NCBI RefSeq assembly: GCF_001650715.1
Contig: NZ_LWQT01000077.1
Location: 62,001-126,000 of the forward strand
Source: Paramagnetospirillum marisnigri
Lineage (GTDB): Bacteria > Pseudomonadota > Alphaproteobacteria > Rhodospirillales > Magnetospirillaceae
DNA length: 64,000 nt
Reading direction: 5' to 3'
Below are positions 27,649 to 35,822 of this stretch, piece after piece. Made by a program: the position numbers and the translations under genes. The notes beneath the pieces were generated by a model that was not told the DNA's origin, did no database searches, and saw only the letters and a program-made list of their open reading frames with translations. Position 1 is the first letter of the stretch. Each line of letters opens with the position of its first letter.

Positions 27649-29079
27649 ATGCCCGATACGCCGCCACACCTTGCCGATGGGCAATCGCCTTCCGGCGGCC
27701 CGCAGAAGCTGCGCGACCGGCTGCGGCGCGCCTTCAGGCCGACCACTCCCCATCCCCGATCCGAGCCCTGGCCTGTTCTGGTGGTGGACGACGAACCCGA
27801 CATCCACGAGATGACCCGGCTGTTGCTGCGCGACCTCAGCTTCAAGGACCGCCCCTTCGAGGTCATCAGCGCCCATTCCGCCACCGAGGCGCGCACCATC
27901 CTGGCCCGCCATCCCGATATTCCGGTCATTCTGCTGGATGTGGTCATGGAGACGCCGGATGCCGGCCTCGCCCTGGTCCGCCACATCCGCGAGGAGTTGG
28001 GCAACCGCCGCATCGCCATCGTGCTGCGGACCGGCCAACCCGCCGAGGCCCCCGAGCGCGAGGTCATGCTGGCCTATGACATCAATGACTACCGGGCCAA
28101 GACCGAGCTGACGGCACAGAAGCTGTTCACCTCCCTGGTGGGTGGCCTGCGGTCCTGGGCCAACCAGACCACCATCGAGACCCTGAACGCGTCGTTGGAG
28201 CACCGGGTGGCGGAACGGACGGGCGAGCTCGACCGGGCGCGCCGCTTTGCCGAAACCCTGGTGGACATGCTGCCGCATCCGCTCTGGTACAAGGATGGCG
28301 ACGGCCGCATGCGCATCGTCAACCGGGCCTTTCGCGAGATGTTCGGGCTGGCCCCCGGCGAGGACGCCATGCCGCCGCAACTGGCGGAACTGGACAGCCA
28401 GGGCGACGGCCTGGCCCCCGGCGGCGACATGCAGTTCGAGGCATCGCTCAGCCTGCCCGGTGGCCCCCGCACCCTGATGATCGCCACCGGCCGCCTGACC
28501 GAGGATGGCGATGCCCGGCCCGGCACCATCGGCATGATCACCGACATCTCCGAGCGCAAATGCATGGAGCAGCAGTTACGCCGCATGGCCACGGTGGATG
28601 ACCTGACCTGTACCTTGAACCGCCGCGCCTTCTTCGCGGCCGCCACCTTGGAGATGGAGCGCTCCGACCGCTATGGCAGTCCGGTATCGGTGCTGATGTT
28701 CGACCTGGACCATTTCAAGCAGGTCAATGATCGCCATGGCCACGCCGTGGGCGATGCCGCGCTGCGGGCGGCGGCGGCGGCGCTGCGGGCCAATCTGCGC
28801 GAGATCGACATCCTGGGCCGCTTGGGGGGCGAGGAATTCGCCGTCCTGTTGCCAGAGACCACTCAGGCAGGCGCCGCCGAAGTGGCCGAGCGCCTGCGTC
28901 AGGCCATGGCCCAGGCGGCCATCGCCCTGCCGGACGGCCAGCCGCCGCTATTCCTGACCGCCAGCCTGGGCGTCGCCGAGCGGGCGGCGGATGAAATGTC
29001 GGTGGATCAGGTCCTGGCCCGCGCCGATGCCGCCCTATACCGGGCCAAGGATGCCGGCCGCAACCGCATCAGCGCCTAA
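27649..29079 (+). CDS. Response regulator-PAS-diguanylate cyclase
   Basis: The 476-residue protein has a receiver domain (about 40-165, phosphoacceptor Asp97 in ILLDVVMETPDAGL), a PAS domain (about 205-310, YKDGDGRMRIVNRAFREMFGL) and a GGDEF domain with GGEEF at about 393-397. An RxxD product-inhibition site (REID) lies five residues before it. It should make c-di-GMP under phosphorylation control and be feedback inhibited. By context it could be the effector of SiaB/SiaC, with the upstream kinase acting on its receiver. Its 3' end overlaps modC by 11 bp, tail to tail. Confidence 0.9.
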   Translation: MPDTPPHLADGQSPSGGPQKLRDRLRRAFRPTTPHPRSEPWPVLVVDDEPDIHEMTRLLLRDLSFKDRPFEVISAHSATEARTILARHPDIPVILLDVVMETPDAGLALVRHIREELGNRRIAIVLRTGQPAEAPEREVMLAYDINDYRAKTELTAQKLFTSLVGGLRSWANQTTIETLNASLEHRVAERTGELDRARRFAETLVDMLPHPLWYKDGDGRMRIVNRAFREMFGLAPGEDAMPPQLAELDSQGDGLAPGGDMQFEASLSLPGGPRTLMIATGRLTEDGDARPGTIGMITDISERKCMEQQLRRMATVDDLTCTLNRRAFFAAATLEMERSDRYGSPVSVLMFDLDHFKQVNDRHGHAVGDAALRAAAAALRANLREIDILGRLGGEEFAVLLPETTQAGAAEVAERLRQAMAQAAIALPDGQPPLFLTASLGVAERAADEMSVDQVLARADAALYRAKDAGRNRISA

Positions 29080-30163
29080 CCCCCGCCACGTCGCCGCGGG
29101 CCATGGTCAGGGCCTTGATCAGGGCATGGACCCGCATGCCGGATTTCAGGCTCAACTGGGCTTGGGCCAGGGCGGTGATCTGGACCCACAGCGGCGTTCC
29201 GCCCACCGACAACACCACATCCACCAGGAAAGACCCCGCCGGTGTCACCGACGTCACCATGGCGGGCAGCACGTTGCGCACGCTGATGCGCTCGGGCGGT
29301 TCGATGCTGATGGCCACATCACGGGCATGGATGCGCACGCGGACCTTGGCGCCCACCGGCTGGTCGGTCTGGCTGACCAGCAGGGTCCCGCCGGGAAAGG
29401 TCAGGCGGCTGACGCCATAGGCGGTGTCGTGCCCGGCCACCACCGCCGACACCACCGCGCCCGCCTCGTAGCGCCCGGTCAGAGGCCTGAGGCCGGGATC
29501 GGACATCAGTTGCTCCAGCGGTCCCGCCGCCGCCACCCGCCCCTGGTCCATCAGCACCAATGTATCGGCGAGGCGCAGCACCTCGTCCATGGCGTGGCTG
29601 ACATAGAGAATGGGTATGGCGAACTCGCCCGCCAGCGCCGAGATAAAGGGCAGCAGCTCCGCCTTGCGCGCCGAATCCAGCGAGGCCAGCGGCTCGTCCA
29701 TCAGCAGGATGCGCGGACTGGCCAGCAGGGCGCGGCCGATGGCGACGCGCTGCTTCTCGCCACCCGACAGCAAGGACGGCCGACGGTCCAGCAAATGACC
29801 GACCCCCAGCACCTCGACCACCTGATGGAAATCCACCGTCCGCTCCGCCACGGGGACCCGGTTGCGGCCGAATTCCAGATTGCCCCGCACGGAGAGATGG
29901 GGAAACAGGCGATGATCCTGGAAGACATAGCCCAGGCGGCGTTGTTCGGGCGCCAGATCGATCCCGCTCTCGGAGTCGAACAGCACCCTTCCATCCACGC
30001 TGATCCGGCCGCTATCGGGACGGGCGAGGCCCGCCACCATGTTGATCACCGAGGTCTTGCCCGAGCCCGAACGGCCATACAGCGCGGTGACGCCGGGACC
30101 GGCGGCGAGTTTCACATCCATCTGGAAGTCGCCCTGGCGGCGGCGGACCGAGAGTTCCAGCAT
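29069..30163 (-). CDS. modC: Molybdate ABC transporter ATP-binding protein
   Basis: The 364-residue protein has Walker A YGRSGSGKTSVIN, signature LLSGGEKQRVAIGRAL and Walker B ILLMDEPLASLD. A C-terminal MOP domain (SVRNVLPAMVTSVTPAGS) is the mark of ModC. It powers molybdate uptake with ModB. The ATG at 30163 (MLELSVRRR) was chosen because upstream in-frame residues lie inside modB and look noncoding. It starts 3 bp after modB. Confidence 0.9.
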   Translation of the reverse strand: MLELSVRRRQGDFQMDVKLAAGPGVTALYGRSGSGKTSVINMVAGLARPDSGRISVDGRVLFDSESGIDLAPEQRRLGYVFQDHRLFPHLSVRGNLEFGRNRVPVAERTVDFHQVVEVLGVGHLLDRRPSLLSGGEKQRVAIGRALLASPRILLMDEPLASLDSARKAELLPFISALAGEFAIPILYVSHAMDEVLRLADTLVLMDQGRVAAAGPLEQLMSDPGLRPLTGRYEAGAVVSAVVAGHDTAYGVSRLTFPGGTLLVSQTDQPVGAKVRVRIHARDVAISIEPPERISVRNVLPAMVTSVTPAGSFLVDVVLSVGGTPLWVQITALAQAQLSLKSGMRVHALIKALTMARGDVAGVRR

Positions 30164-30165
30164 GC

Positions 30166-30858
30166 TCAGGCCCTCAGCCGGGCCTGGACCCGACGCGACA
30201 GGAGTTCCGAAACCGTCAGGGCGGCAAAGGCCACCACCACCGAGATGACGCATAGTCGCAACGCCGCCTCGTCGCCACCGGGGACCTGGGTCAGGGCGTA
30301 TAGGGCGATGGGCAGGGTCTGGGTCTCGCCGGGGATGTTGGAGACGAAGGTGATAGTGGCGCCGAATTCCGACAGCGAGCGGGCGAAGGCCAGGATCACC
30401 CCGGTGATCACGCCGGGCATCACCAGCGGCAGGGTGACGGTGAAGAAGGTCCGCACCGGGCCGCAGCCCAGGGTGCGGGCGGCCTGTTCCAGCCCCCGGT
30501 CGACCCCTTCCAGCGACAGGCGGATGGCGCGCACCAGCAACGGGAAGGCGATCACCGCCGAGGCGATGGCGGCCCCCTTCCAGGTGAAGGCAACGGTGAT
30601 GCCGAACCAGTCATACAGCCAGCCGCCGATCACGCCGCGCCGCCCGAAGGTCACCAGCAGGGCATAGCCCACCACCACCGGCGGCAGCACCAGCGGCAGA
30701 TGGATCAGCCCATCCACCACCGTCTTGCCGGGAAAATCGCGGCGCGCCAGCAGCCAGGCGCAGGCCAGCCCCAGGGGCAGCGACCCGGCCACCGCCCAGC
30801 CCGACACCAGCAGGGACAGGCGCAGCGCCTCGGTCTCCAGCGGGGTCAGGCCGAACAT
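30166..30858 (-). CDS. modB: Molybdate ABC transporter permease
   Basis: The 230-residue protein has about five membrane helices and the permease EAA-type loop EQAARTLGCGPVRTFFTVTLPL. It matches ModB in size and in SLSEFGATITFVSNIPGETQTLPIALY. No modA gene for the periplasmic binding protein is adjacent; the gene upstream encodes a SYLF protein. The molybdopterin enzyme beginning at 63379 would be one consumer of molybdate. Confidence 0.9.
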   Translation of the reverse strand: MFGLTPLETEALRLSLLVSGWAVAGSLPLGLACAWLLARRDFPGKTVVDGLIHLPLVLPPVVVGYALLVTFGRRGVIGGWLYDWFGITVAFTWKGAAIASAVIAFPLLVRAIRLSLEGVDRGLEQAARTLGCGPVRTFFTVTLPLVMPGVITGVILAFARSLSEFGATITFVSNIPGETQTLPIALYALTQVPGGDEAALRLCVISVVVAFAALTVSELLSRRVQARLRA

Positions 30859-30866
30859 GGCGCGGC

Positions 30867-31535
30867 CTATCGCGACAGCATGTCGCGCAGCCGGTCGGCC
30901 TGACGCGAATCGACGCTGCGCTGGAACAAGATATCCTCGGGCGTCGGATTGCCGCCGTAATAGGCGGCGTTCCAGGAATGGCGCGGCAGGATGCCCGCCC
31001 CGTCCAGCACGGCGCCGCCATACAGGCCGACGGCGCGGGAGAAGGCATAGATGTCGGCACCCACATTGGTGGTGGTATTGGCCTCGGCCCCGGCGCCCAT
31101 GGTGGCCACCGCCACCCCCGCCCCGGCCCCGGCCTTGAACTTGTTTTCCACCACTGCCGACAAGCCGCCGTCATTCATGATGACATAGACGCATTCGGCG
31201 TCCTGGACCCCGATCTGCAGCCCCAGGCTGCCCGCCGCCACCGAATAGAAGGCGGGGCCGCTCCAGCGCCCGCCCTTGTCCTTGGCCAGCAGGACGCCGG
31301 TGCCGTATTGGGCGCCCAGGATGAAGCCGCCCTTGACCAGATCGGGAATCACCAGCACGGCGCGCGCCCGGTTCAGCAGGTCGGCCATGGTGGCGCCGAA
31401 ATTGGGGTCGGCGCGCAGGCGCTCCACCGTGGTCACCGCCTTGCCCACCATCAGGGTCTGGTCGGTGACCTGCTCGGCCCGCGCCGTGCCGAGGCCTGCC
31501 AGCAACACTCCCAGGGCCAGGATCAGTTTCCGCAT
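30867..31535 (-). CDS. Secreted SYLF-domain (Ysc84-type) lipid-binding protein
   Basis: The 222-residue protein starts at ATG 31535 with a clear Sec signal peptide, cleavage probably after GTARA. The SYLF fold follows: AVLVIPDLVKGGFILGAQYGTGVLL, WSGPAFYSVAAGSLGLQIG, then a Gly/Ala-rich stretch. Bacterial members bind lipids in the periplasm or outer membrane; the role here is not known. It lies 8 bp upstream of modB in the same direction. Confidence 0.8.
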   Translation of the reverse strand: MRKLILALGVLLAGLGTARAEQVTDQTLMVGKAVTTVERLRADPNFGATMADLLNRARAVLVIPDLVKGGFILGAQYGTGVLLAKDKGGRWSGPAFYSVAAGSLGLQIGVQDAECVYVIMNDGGLSAVVENKFKAGAGAGVAVATMGAGAEANTTTNVGADIYAFSRAVGLYGGAVLDGAGILPRHSWNAAYYGGNPTPEDILFQRSVDSRQADRLRDMLSR

Positions 31536-31537
31536 GC

Positions 31538-33043
31538 TCACTCTCCGGTTGCCGTCTTCCTCACATAGCGGTTTTCGCCATCCCCGGCCAGGGCGTCGAA
31601 TAGCCGCACCCCGTAGCCGGTGGCGGATTCGGGGCACAGGGGATCCTCCTCGTCGGCGAATTCCAAGCCCGCCATGTCGATATGGGCCCAGGCCACGCCA
31701 TCCGGCACGAAGCGCGACAGGAAGCGGGCGGCATCGTCGTTATCGGGCACATCGCCCCAGGCGCAATTGCGCAGATCGGCGATGGCCGACTTGATGTCCT
31801 CGTCGCAGGACTCGGTGAGCGGCAGCCGCCACAGCGGCTCTGCCTCGGCCTTGGCATGCTTCAGCAGGCGCTTGGCCAGGATGTCGTCATTGGCGTAAAG
31901 CCCGGCATGCTCGGCCTCCAGCAATTCCTCGGTGCTGCCGGTCAGGGTGGCAATATCCACCATGGCGGCGGGCTTCAGGGTCGCCGCCGCCCAGGCCAGG
32001 GCATCGGCCAGCACCAGGCGGCCTTCGGCGTCGGTATCCACCACCTCCACCGTCTGGCCGGAAAACGAGGTCACCACGTCGCCGGGGCGTTGCGCCCGGC
32101 CGGACGGCATGTTCTCGGCCAGGGCGAGGACGCCGCAGACATGGGCGGGGGCCTTACGCCCGGCCACCGCCCGGATGGCGCCGATCACGGCCGCCGCCCC
32201 GGCCATGTCGGCCTTCATGGCGTCCATGTCCTCGTCGTCGAACTTGATGGAGATGCCCCCCGAATCGAAGGTGATGCCCTTGCCCACCAGCACCAGCGGC
32301 CGGGTCTCGGCGCCTTTCCAGCGCAGCAGCACCAGCCGGGGTGGGCGATGGCTGCCCATGCCGACGGCGGCCAGCAGGTTCAGCCGGGCTTGTGCGATGG
32401 CGGCCTCGTCCAGCACCGTGACCTCGACCCCCAGCGCTTCCAGCAGGCGGGCGCGGGCGGCGAACTCCTCCGGCCCCAGCGCATTGCCGGGCTCGTCTGT
32501 CAGGTCGCGGGCCAGGAACACCCCCTGGGCCACCTGCTCGCGGGCGGCATACAGGGCCTCGGCGGCGGCGGGGTCGGTGGTGGTCACCACCACCTCTTCG
32601 AGCACCGGCGGCAGATCATCCTCGTCGTCGGGGTCGACTTTGGTGCGGTATTTGCGCAAGGGACGATAGCCCTTGAGCCGCATTCCATAGGCCAGTTCCG
32701 CCGCCTGATCGGGGGGAAGGTCGAGCGCCACCGTGGCCGAGGCTGCGCGGCTGTCGTCCAACTCGTCGATGATGGCGCCGCCGATGCGACGCAATTTGGC
32801 CGGGGTCAGCTTGCTTTGCTTGCCCAGCCCCACCGCCACCAGCACCGTCAGTGGCGCGGGCGGCAGCAGGAACAGCTCGGTCTCCTCGGACTCGCCGTCG
32901 AAGCCCAGGCGCTTCAGGGCCTTTTTCAGACGGCCGTCACCATCCAGGGCGGCGAAGGCGGTGCTGGGCTTGCGCCCCCGCCACAGCCCCAGGGCGACGG
33001 CGCCCAGGAGCGGGAATTGAGGAGAAGAAAAGAAGATACGCAT
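31538..33043 (-). CDS. Leucyl aminopeptidase family protein (M17), second paralogue
   Basis: The 501-residue protein has the M17 metal motifs VGKGITFDSGGISIK and VDTDAEGRLVLADAL, so both metal sites look complete. The usual Asn of NTDAEGR is Asp here. The N-terminal domain diverges from that of the neighbouring PepA. It is probably a dinuclear-metal aminopeptidase of altered specificity. It lies downstream of pepA in the same direction, separated by a 128-bp hairpin repeat, and ends 2 bp before the SYLF gene start. Confidence 0.85.
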   Translation of the reverse strand: MRIFFSSPQFPLLGAVALGLWRGRKPSTAFAALDGDGRLKKALKRLGFDGESEETELFLLPPAPLTVLVAVGLGKQSKLTPAKLRRIGGAIIDELDDSRAASATVALDLPPDQAAELAYGMRLKGYRPLRKYRTKVDPDDEDDLPPVLEEVVVTTTDPAAAEALYAAREQVAQGVFLARDLTDEPGNALGPEEFAARARLLEALGVEVTVLDEAAIAQARLNLLAAVGMGSHRPPRLVLLRWKGAETRPLVLVGKGITFDSGGISIKFDDEDMDAMKADMAGAAAVIGAIRAVAGRKAPAHVCGVLALAENMPSGRAQRPGDVVTSFSGQTVEVVDTDAEGRLVLADALAWAAATLKPAAMVDIATLTGSTEELLEAEHAGLYANDDILAKRLLKHAKAEAEPLWRLPLTESCDEDIKSAIADLRNCAWGDVPDNDDAARFLSRFVPDGVAWAHIDMAGLEFADEEDPLCPESATGYGVRLFDALAGDGENRYVRKTATGE

Positions 33044-33055
33044 TCAAGCTCTCCC

Positions 33056-33170
33056 CCCTCTCCCCCCATTTCGGGGGGAGAGGGTCGGGGTGAGGGGGGA
33101 TGGCGTCCGTCAGACGAGCCCTCACCCGGCTCGCTGGCGCTCGCCACCCTCTCCCGCAAGCGGGCGAGGG
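33056..33170. repeat. GC hairpin repeats between the two aminopeptidase genes
   Basis: A perfect 12-bp hairpin (33056-33084, arms ccctctcccccc) is followed by a second, imperfect one near 33148-33170. Both belong to the type seen at 573-602 and 6583-6651. They are noncoding and may limit read-through. Confidence 0.55.
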
Positions 33171-33171
33171 A

Positions 33172-34677
33172 TTACTTCCCGGCCTTGTCCTCGTAGTAGT
33201 CGGCCACCAACCGGTCGAGCAGGCGCACGCCGAAGGCGGTGGCGCCCTTGGGGCAGGTAGCGGTGTCCTTCTTGCCCCAGGCCATGCCCGCGATGTCGAG
33301 ATGAGCCCAGGCGACATCATTGGTGAAGCGCTTGAGGAACTGGGCGGCGGTGATGGAGCCGCCTTCGCGCCCGCCCACATTCTTCATGTCGGCGATGTCG
33401 GACTTGATCTGCTTGTCATAGGCCTCGCCCATGGGCAACTGCCACAGCTGCTCGCCCACCGCCTTGCCCGCCGCCGTGAGGCGATCGGCCAGCTTGTCGT
33501 CGCTGGCGAACAGCCCGGCATATTCATGGCCCAGGGTGATGACGATGGCGCCGGTCAGGGTGGCGAGATCCACCATGAATTTGGGCTTTAAGCGGTCCTG
33601 GGTGTACCACAGGGCATCGGCCAGGACGAGACGGCCCTCGGCGTCGGTATTGATGACCTCGATGGTCTGGCCCGACATGGAGGTGACCACGTCGCCGGGA
33701 CGCTGGGCGGTGCCGGACGGCATGTTCTCCACCAACCCGACCACGCCGACGGCGTTGACCTTGGCCTTGCGGCCCGCCAGCGCCGCCATGGCGCCGATCA
33801 CCGCCCCGGCCCCGGCCATGTCCCATTTCATGTCTTCCATGCCGCCGGCCGGCTTGATGGAAATGCCGCCGGAATCGAAGGTGACGCCCTTGCCGACGAA
33901 GGCCACCGGGGCCTCGTCCTTCTTGTCGGCGTTCTTCCAGGTCATGACCACCAGCTTGGATTCGCGCTCCGAGCCCTGGCCGACGCCCAGCAGCGAGCCC
34001 ATGCCCAGCTTCTTCATCTGCTTCTCGCCCAGGACCTCGACCTCGATACCCAGCTCCTTCAGCGCCTCGGCCTTCTCTGCCAGGGATTCCGGATGGATGA
34101 TGTTGGCGGGTTCCGACACCACGTCGCGGGTCAGGAAGACACCGTCGGCCACCTTGTCCAGGCGGGCGAAGGCGGACTTGGCCTCGGCGGCGGCCTCGGA
34201 CATCACCGTCAGCTTCTTCAGCGACGGCTTGTCCTCCTTCTTCTGCTTGGTCATGTACTTGTCGAAGCGGTACGAGCGCAGCCGCGCGCCCAGCCCGGCA
34301 TTGGCGGCGAATTCCGCCGCCGACAGGGTCGAGCCCGGATAGGCGTCGATGCCGATGAAGGCCTCGCTCTCGCCGCTGGACAGCAGCGAGCCCACGGCGG
34401 TGCCGCCGAAGGCCTGGGCACCCAGGGCATCCAGATCCTTGGCCTTGCCAAGCCCGACCAGCAGGATGCGCGATACCGACAGGCCCGACGGCGCCAGGAT
34501 CAGCAGGGTCTGGCCCTTCTTGCCCTCGAAGCGGCTGGTGGCGATGGCACGGGCCAGACCGCCCTTGGTCTCGGAGTCCAGGGACTGGGCGGTGGCGCCC
34601 AACAGCTTGCCTTCAAGCACACCGGCGACGATGGCGCCCTCGGTGGGGAGGGCCGACTTCGAAAACGCAATCTTCAT
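33172..34677 (-). CDS. pepA: Leucyl aminopeptidase
   Basis: The 501-residue protein has the canonical M17 motifs VGKGVTFDSGGISIK and NTDAEGRLVLADAL, which supply the Lys and Asp/Glu metal ligands and the catalytic Arg. An N-terminal macro-like domain fits a hexameric cytosolic aminopeptidase. The ATG at 34677 is preceded by gaggatttcc, a reasonable ribosome site. The paralogue at 31538-33043 probably arose by tandem duplication and divergence. Confidence 0.93.
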   Translation of the reverse strand: MKIAFSKSALPTEGAIVAGVLEGKLLGATAQSLDSETKGGLARAIATSRFEGKKGQTLLILAPSGLSVSRILLVGLGKAKDLDALGAQAFGGTAVGSLLSSGESEAFIGIDAYPGSTLSAAEFAANAGLGARLRSYRFDKYMTKQKKEDKPSLKKLTVMSEAAAEAKSAFARLDKVADGVFLTRDVVSEPANIIHPESLAEKAEALKELGIEVEVLGEKQMKKLGMGSLLGVGQGSERESKLVVMTWKNADKKDEAPVAFVGKGVTFDSGGISIKPAGGMEDMKWDMAGAGAVIGAMAALAGRKAKVNAVGVVGLVENMPSGTAQRPGDVVTSMSGQTIEVINTDAEGRLVLADALWYTQDRLKPKFMVDLATLTGAIVITLGHEYAGLFASDDKLADRLTAAGKAVGEQLWQLPMGEAYDKQIKSDIADMKNVGGREGGSITAAQFLKRFTNDVAWAHLDIAGMAWGKKDTATCPKGATAFGVRLLDRLVADYYEDKAGK

Positions 34678-34751
34678 GGAAATCCTCGCGGGGAAGACAG
34701 GACAGGGGCTTGGCTACAAATGTAGCGAACCCTGCGAGGAAAGAAAGGGGG

Positions 34752-35753
34752 CTAAGTCTTTTCCGACGCCGCTTCCGGCTGATCGTCGAAGCCGTCCTCG
34801 GCCGCATGCTCCATCCGCTCGATCTCGTCGGGGCGGGGATGCTCGGCCGACAGCAGCCAGATCAGGCCGCCCGGCAGGGCCGAGGCGATATTGGTGAAGC
34901 CGAACAGCAGCGACAGCACCAGGGCGGAATGGCTTTCCACCCCCACATAGCCGAAGGCGGTGACCATGGCGGTCTCGCGCAGGCCCAGACCGGCGATGGA
35001 AATGGGCAGGGTCATCAGCAGGATCACCGGCGGCACCAGCACCAGACAGTCCAGCAGATCCACATTAAGCCCCAACCCCCGGGCCAGGGCATAGGCTTCC
35101 AGCGACAGATTGGCGTGGCCGATCACCGCCACGGCCAGGGTGCCGCCGCTCCAGCCCGGATGACGGAACAGCCGCCTGGTGTCGCCCGCCAGATGGGCCA
35201 GGCCGCGCACGATGCGCCAGCGGTGCAGAGACTGGGGCAGGCGGTCCAGTTGGCTGATGAAGACGATGCCCGCGATGCCCACCAGCGACAGCAGCGGGAA
35301 CACCCACGACCCCGGGATGTTGGGGGCGCGGGCCAGCAGCAAAGGCTGGGTCGCCGCCACCAGCAGCACCAAGCCCAGGATGGTGATGATGCGTTCCAGC
35401 ATCACCGAATTGACGCTGGTGGCCAGCGACAGGCCGGAGCGGCGCGTCTTCCACATGCGGATGGCGTCACCCGCCACCGGGGTGATGATGGAAAAACAGA
35501 TACCGATATAGAAGACCACGAAGGCCTGGACCGGCGAGAAGGCCGCCTTTAGCGCCTTGAGCACCAGCCACCAGCGCCCGGCGCCCAGCAGCACCTGGAT
35601 CACGCCCAGGCCCAGGGCAACGGCAAGCATCAACGGATCAAGGGTTTTCGCCTGGTCCCAGGCCGAATTGATGTCGACCTTATTGAAGACGAACCAGATG
35701 AGTCCGACCGAAAGCACCCCCTTGAGCACCCAAGGCAGCCAGCGCTTCACCAT
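34752..35753 (-). CDS. Flippase-like membrane protein (UPF0104/AglD, LPG-synthase TM region)
   Basis: From ATG 35753 (preceded by ttgaggtca) the product has 333 residues and about 7-8 membrane helices. It contains the family stretch FYIGICFSIITPVAGDAIRMWKTRR and, later, ISIAGLGLRETAMVTAFGYVG. Relatives include the membrane half of MprF and putative lipid flippases. The C-terminus is acidic and cytosolic. Upstream in-frame sequence to 35798 is possible but starts at GTG without a ribosome site. Confidence 0.75.
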   Translation of the reverse strand: MVKRWLPWVLKGVLSVGLIWFVFNKVDINSAWDQAKTLDPLMLAVALGLGVIQVLLGAGRWWLVLKALKAAFSPVQAFVVFYIGICFSIITPVAGDAIRMWKTRRSGLSLATSVNSVMLERIITILGLVLLVAATQPLLLARAPNIPGSWVFPLLSLVGIAGIVFISQLDRLPQSLHRWRIVRGLAHLAGDTRRLFRHPGWSGGTLAVAVIGHANLSLEAYALARGLGLNVDLLDCLVLVPPVILLMTLPISIAGLGLRETAMVTAFGYVGVESHSALVLSLLFGFTNIASALPGGLIWLLSAEHPRPDEIERMEHAAEDGFDDQPEAASEKT

Positions 35754-35822
35754 TGACCTCAACTTCTCGTGGCGACTGAAGGCGGCAAGCTTTAGCACGA
35801 ATCCGCGATCTGTGAATACCGC

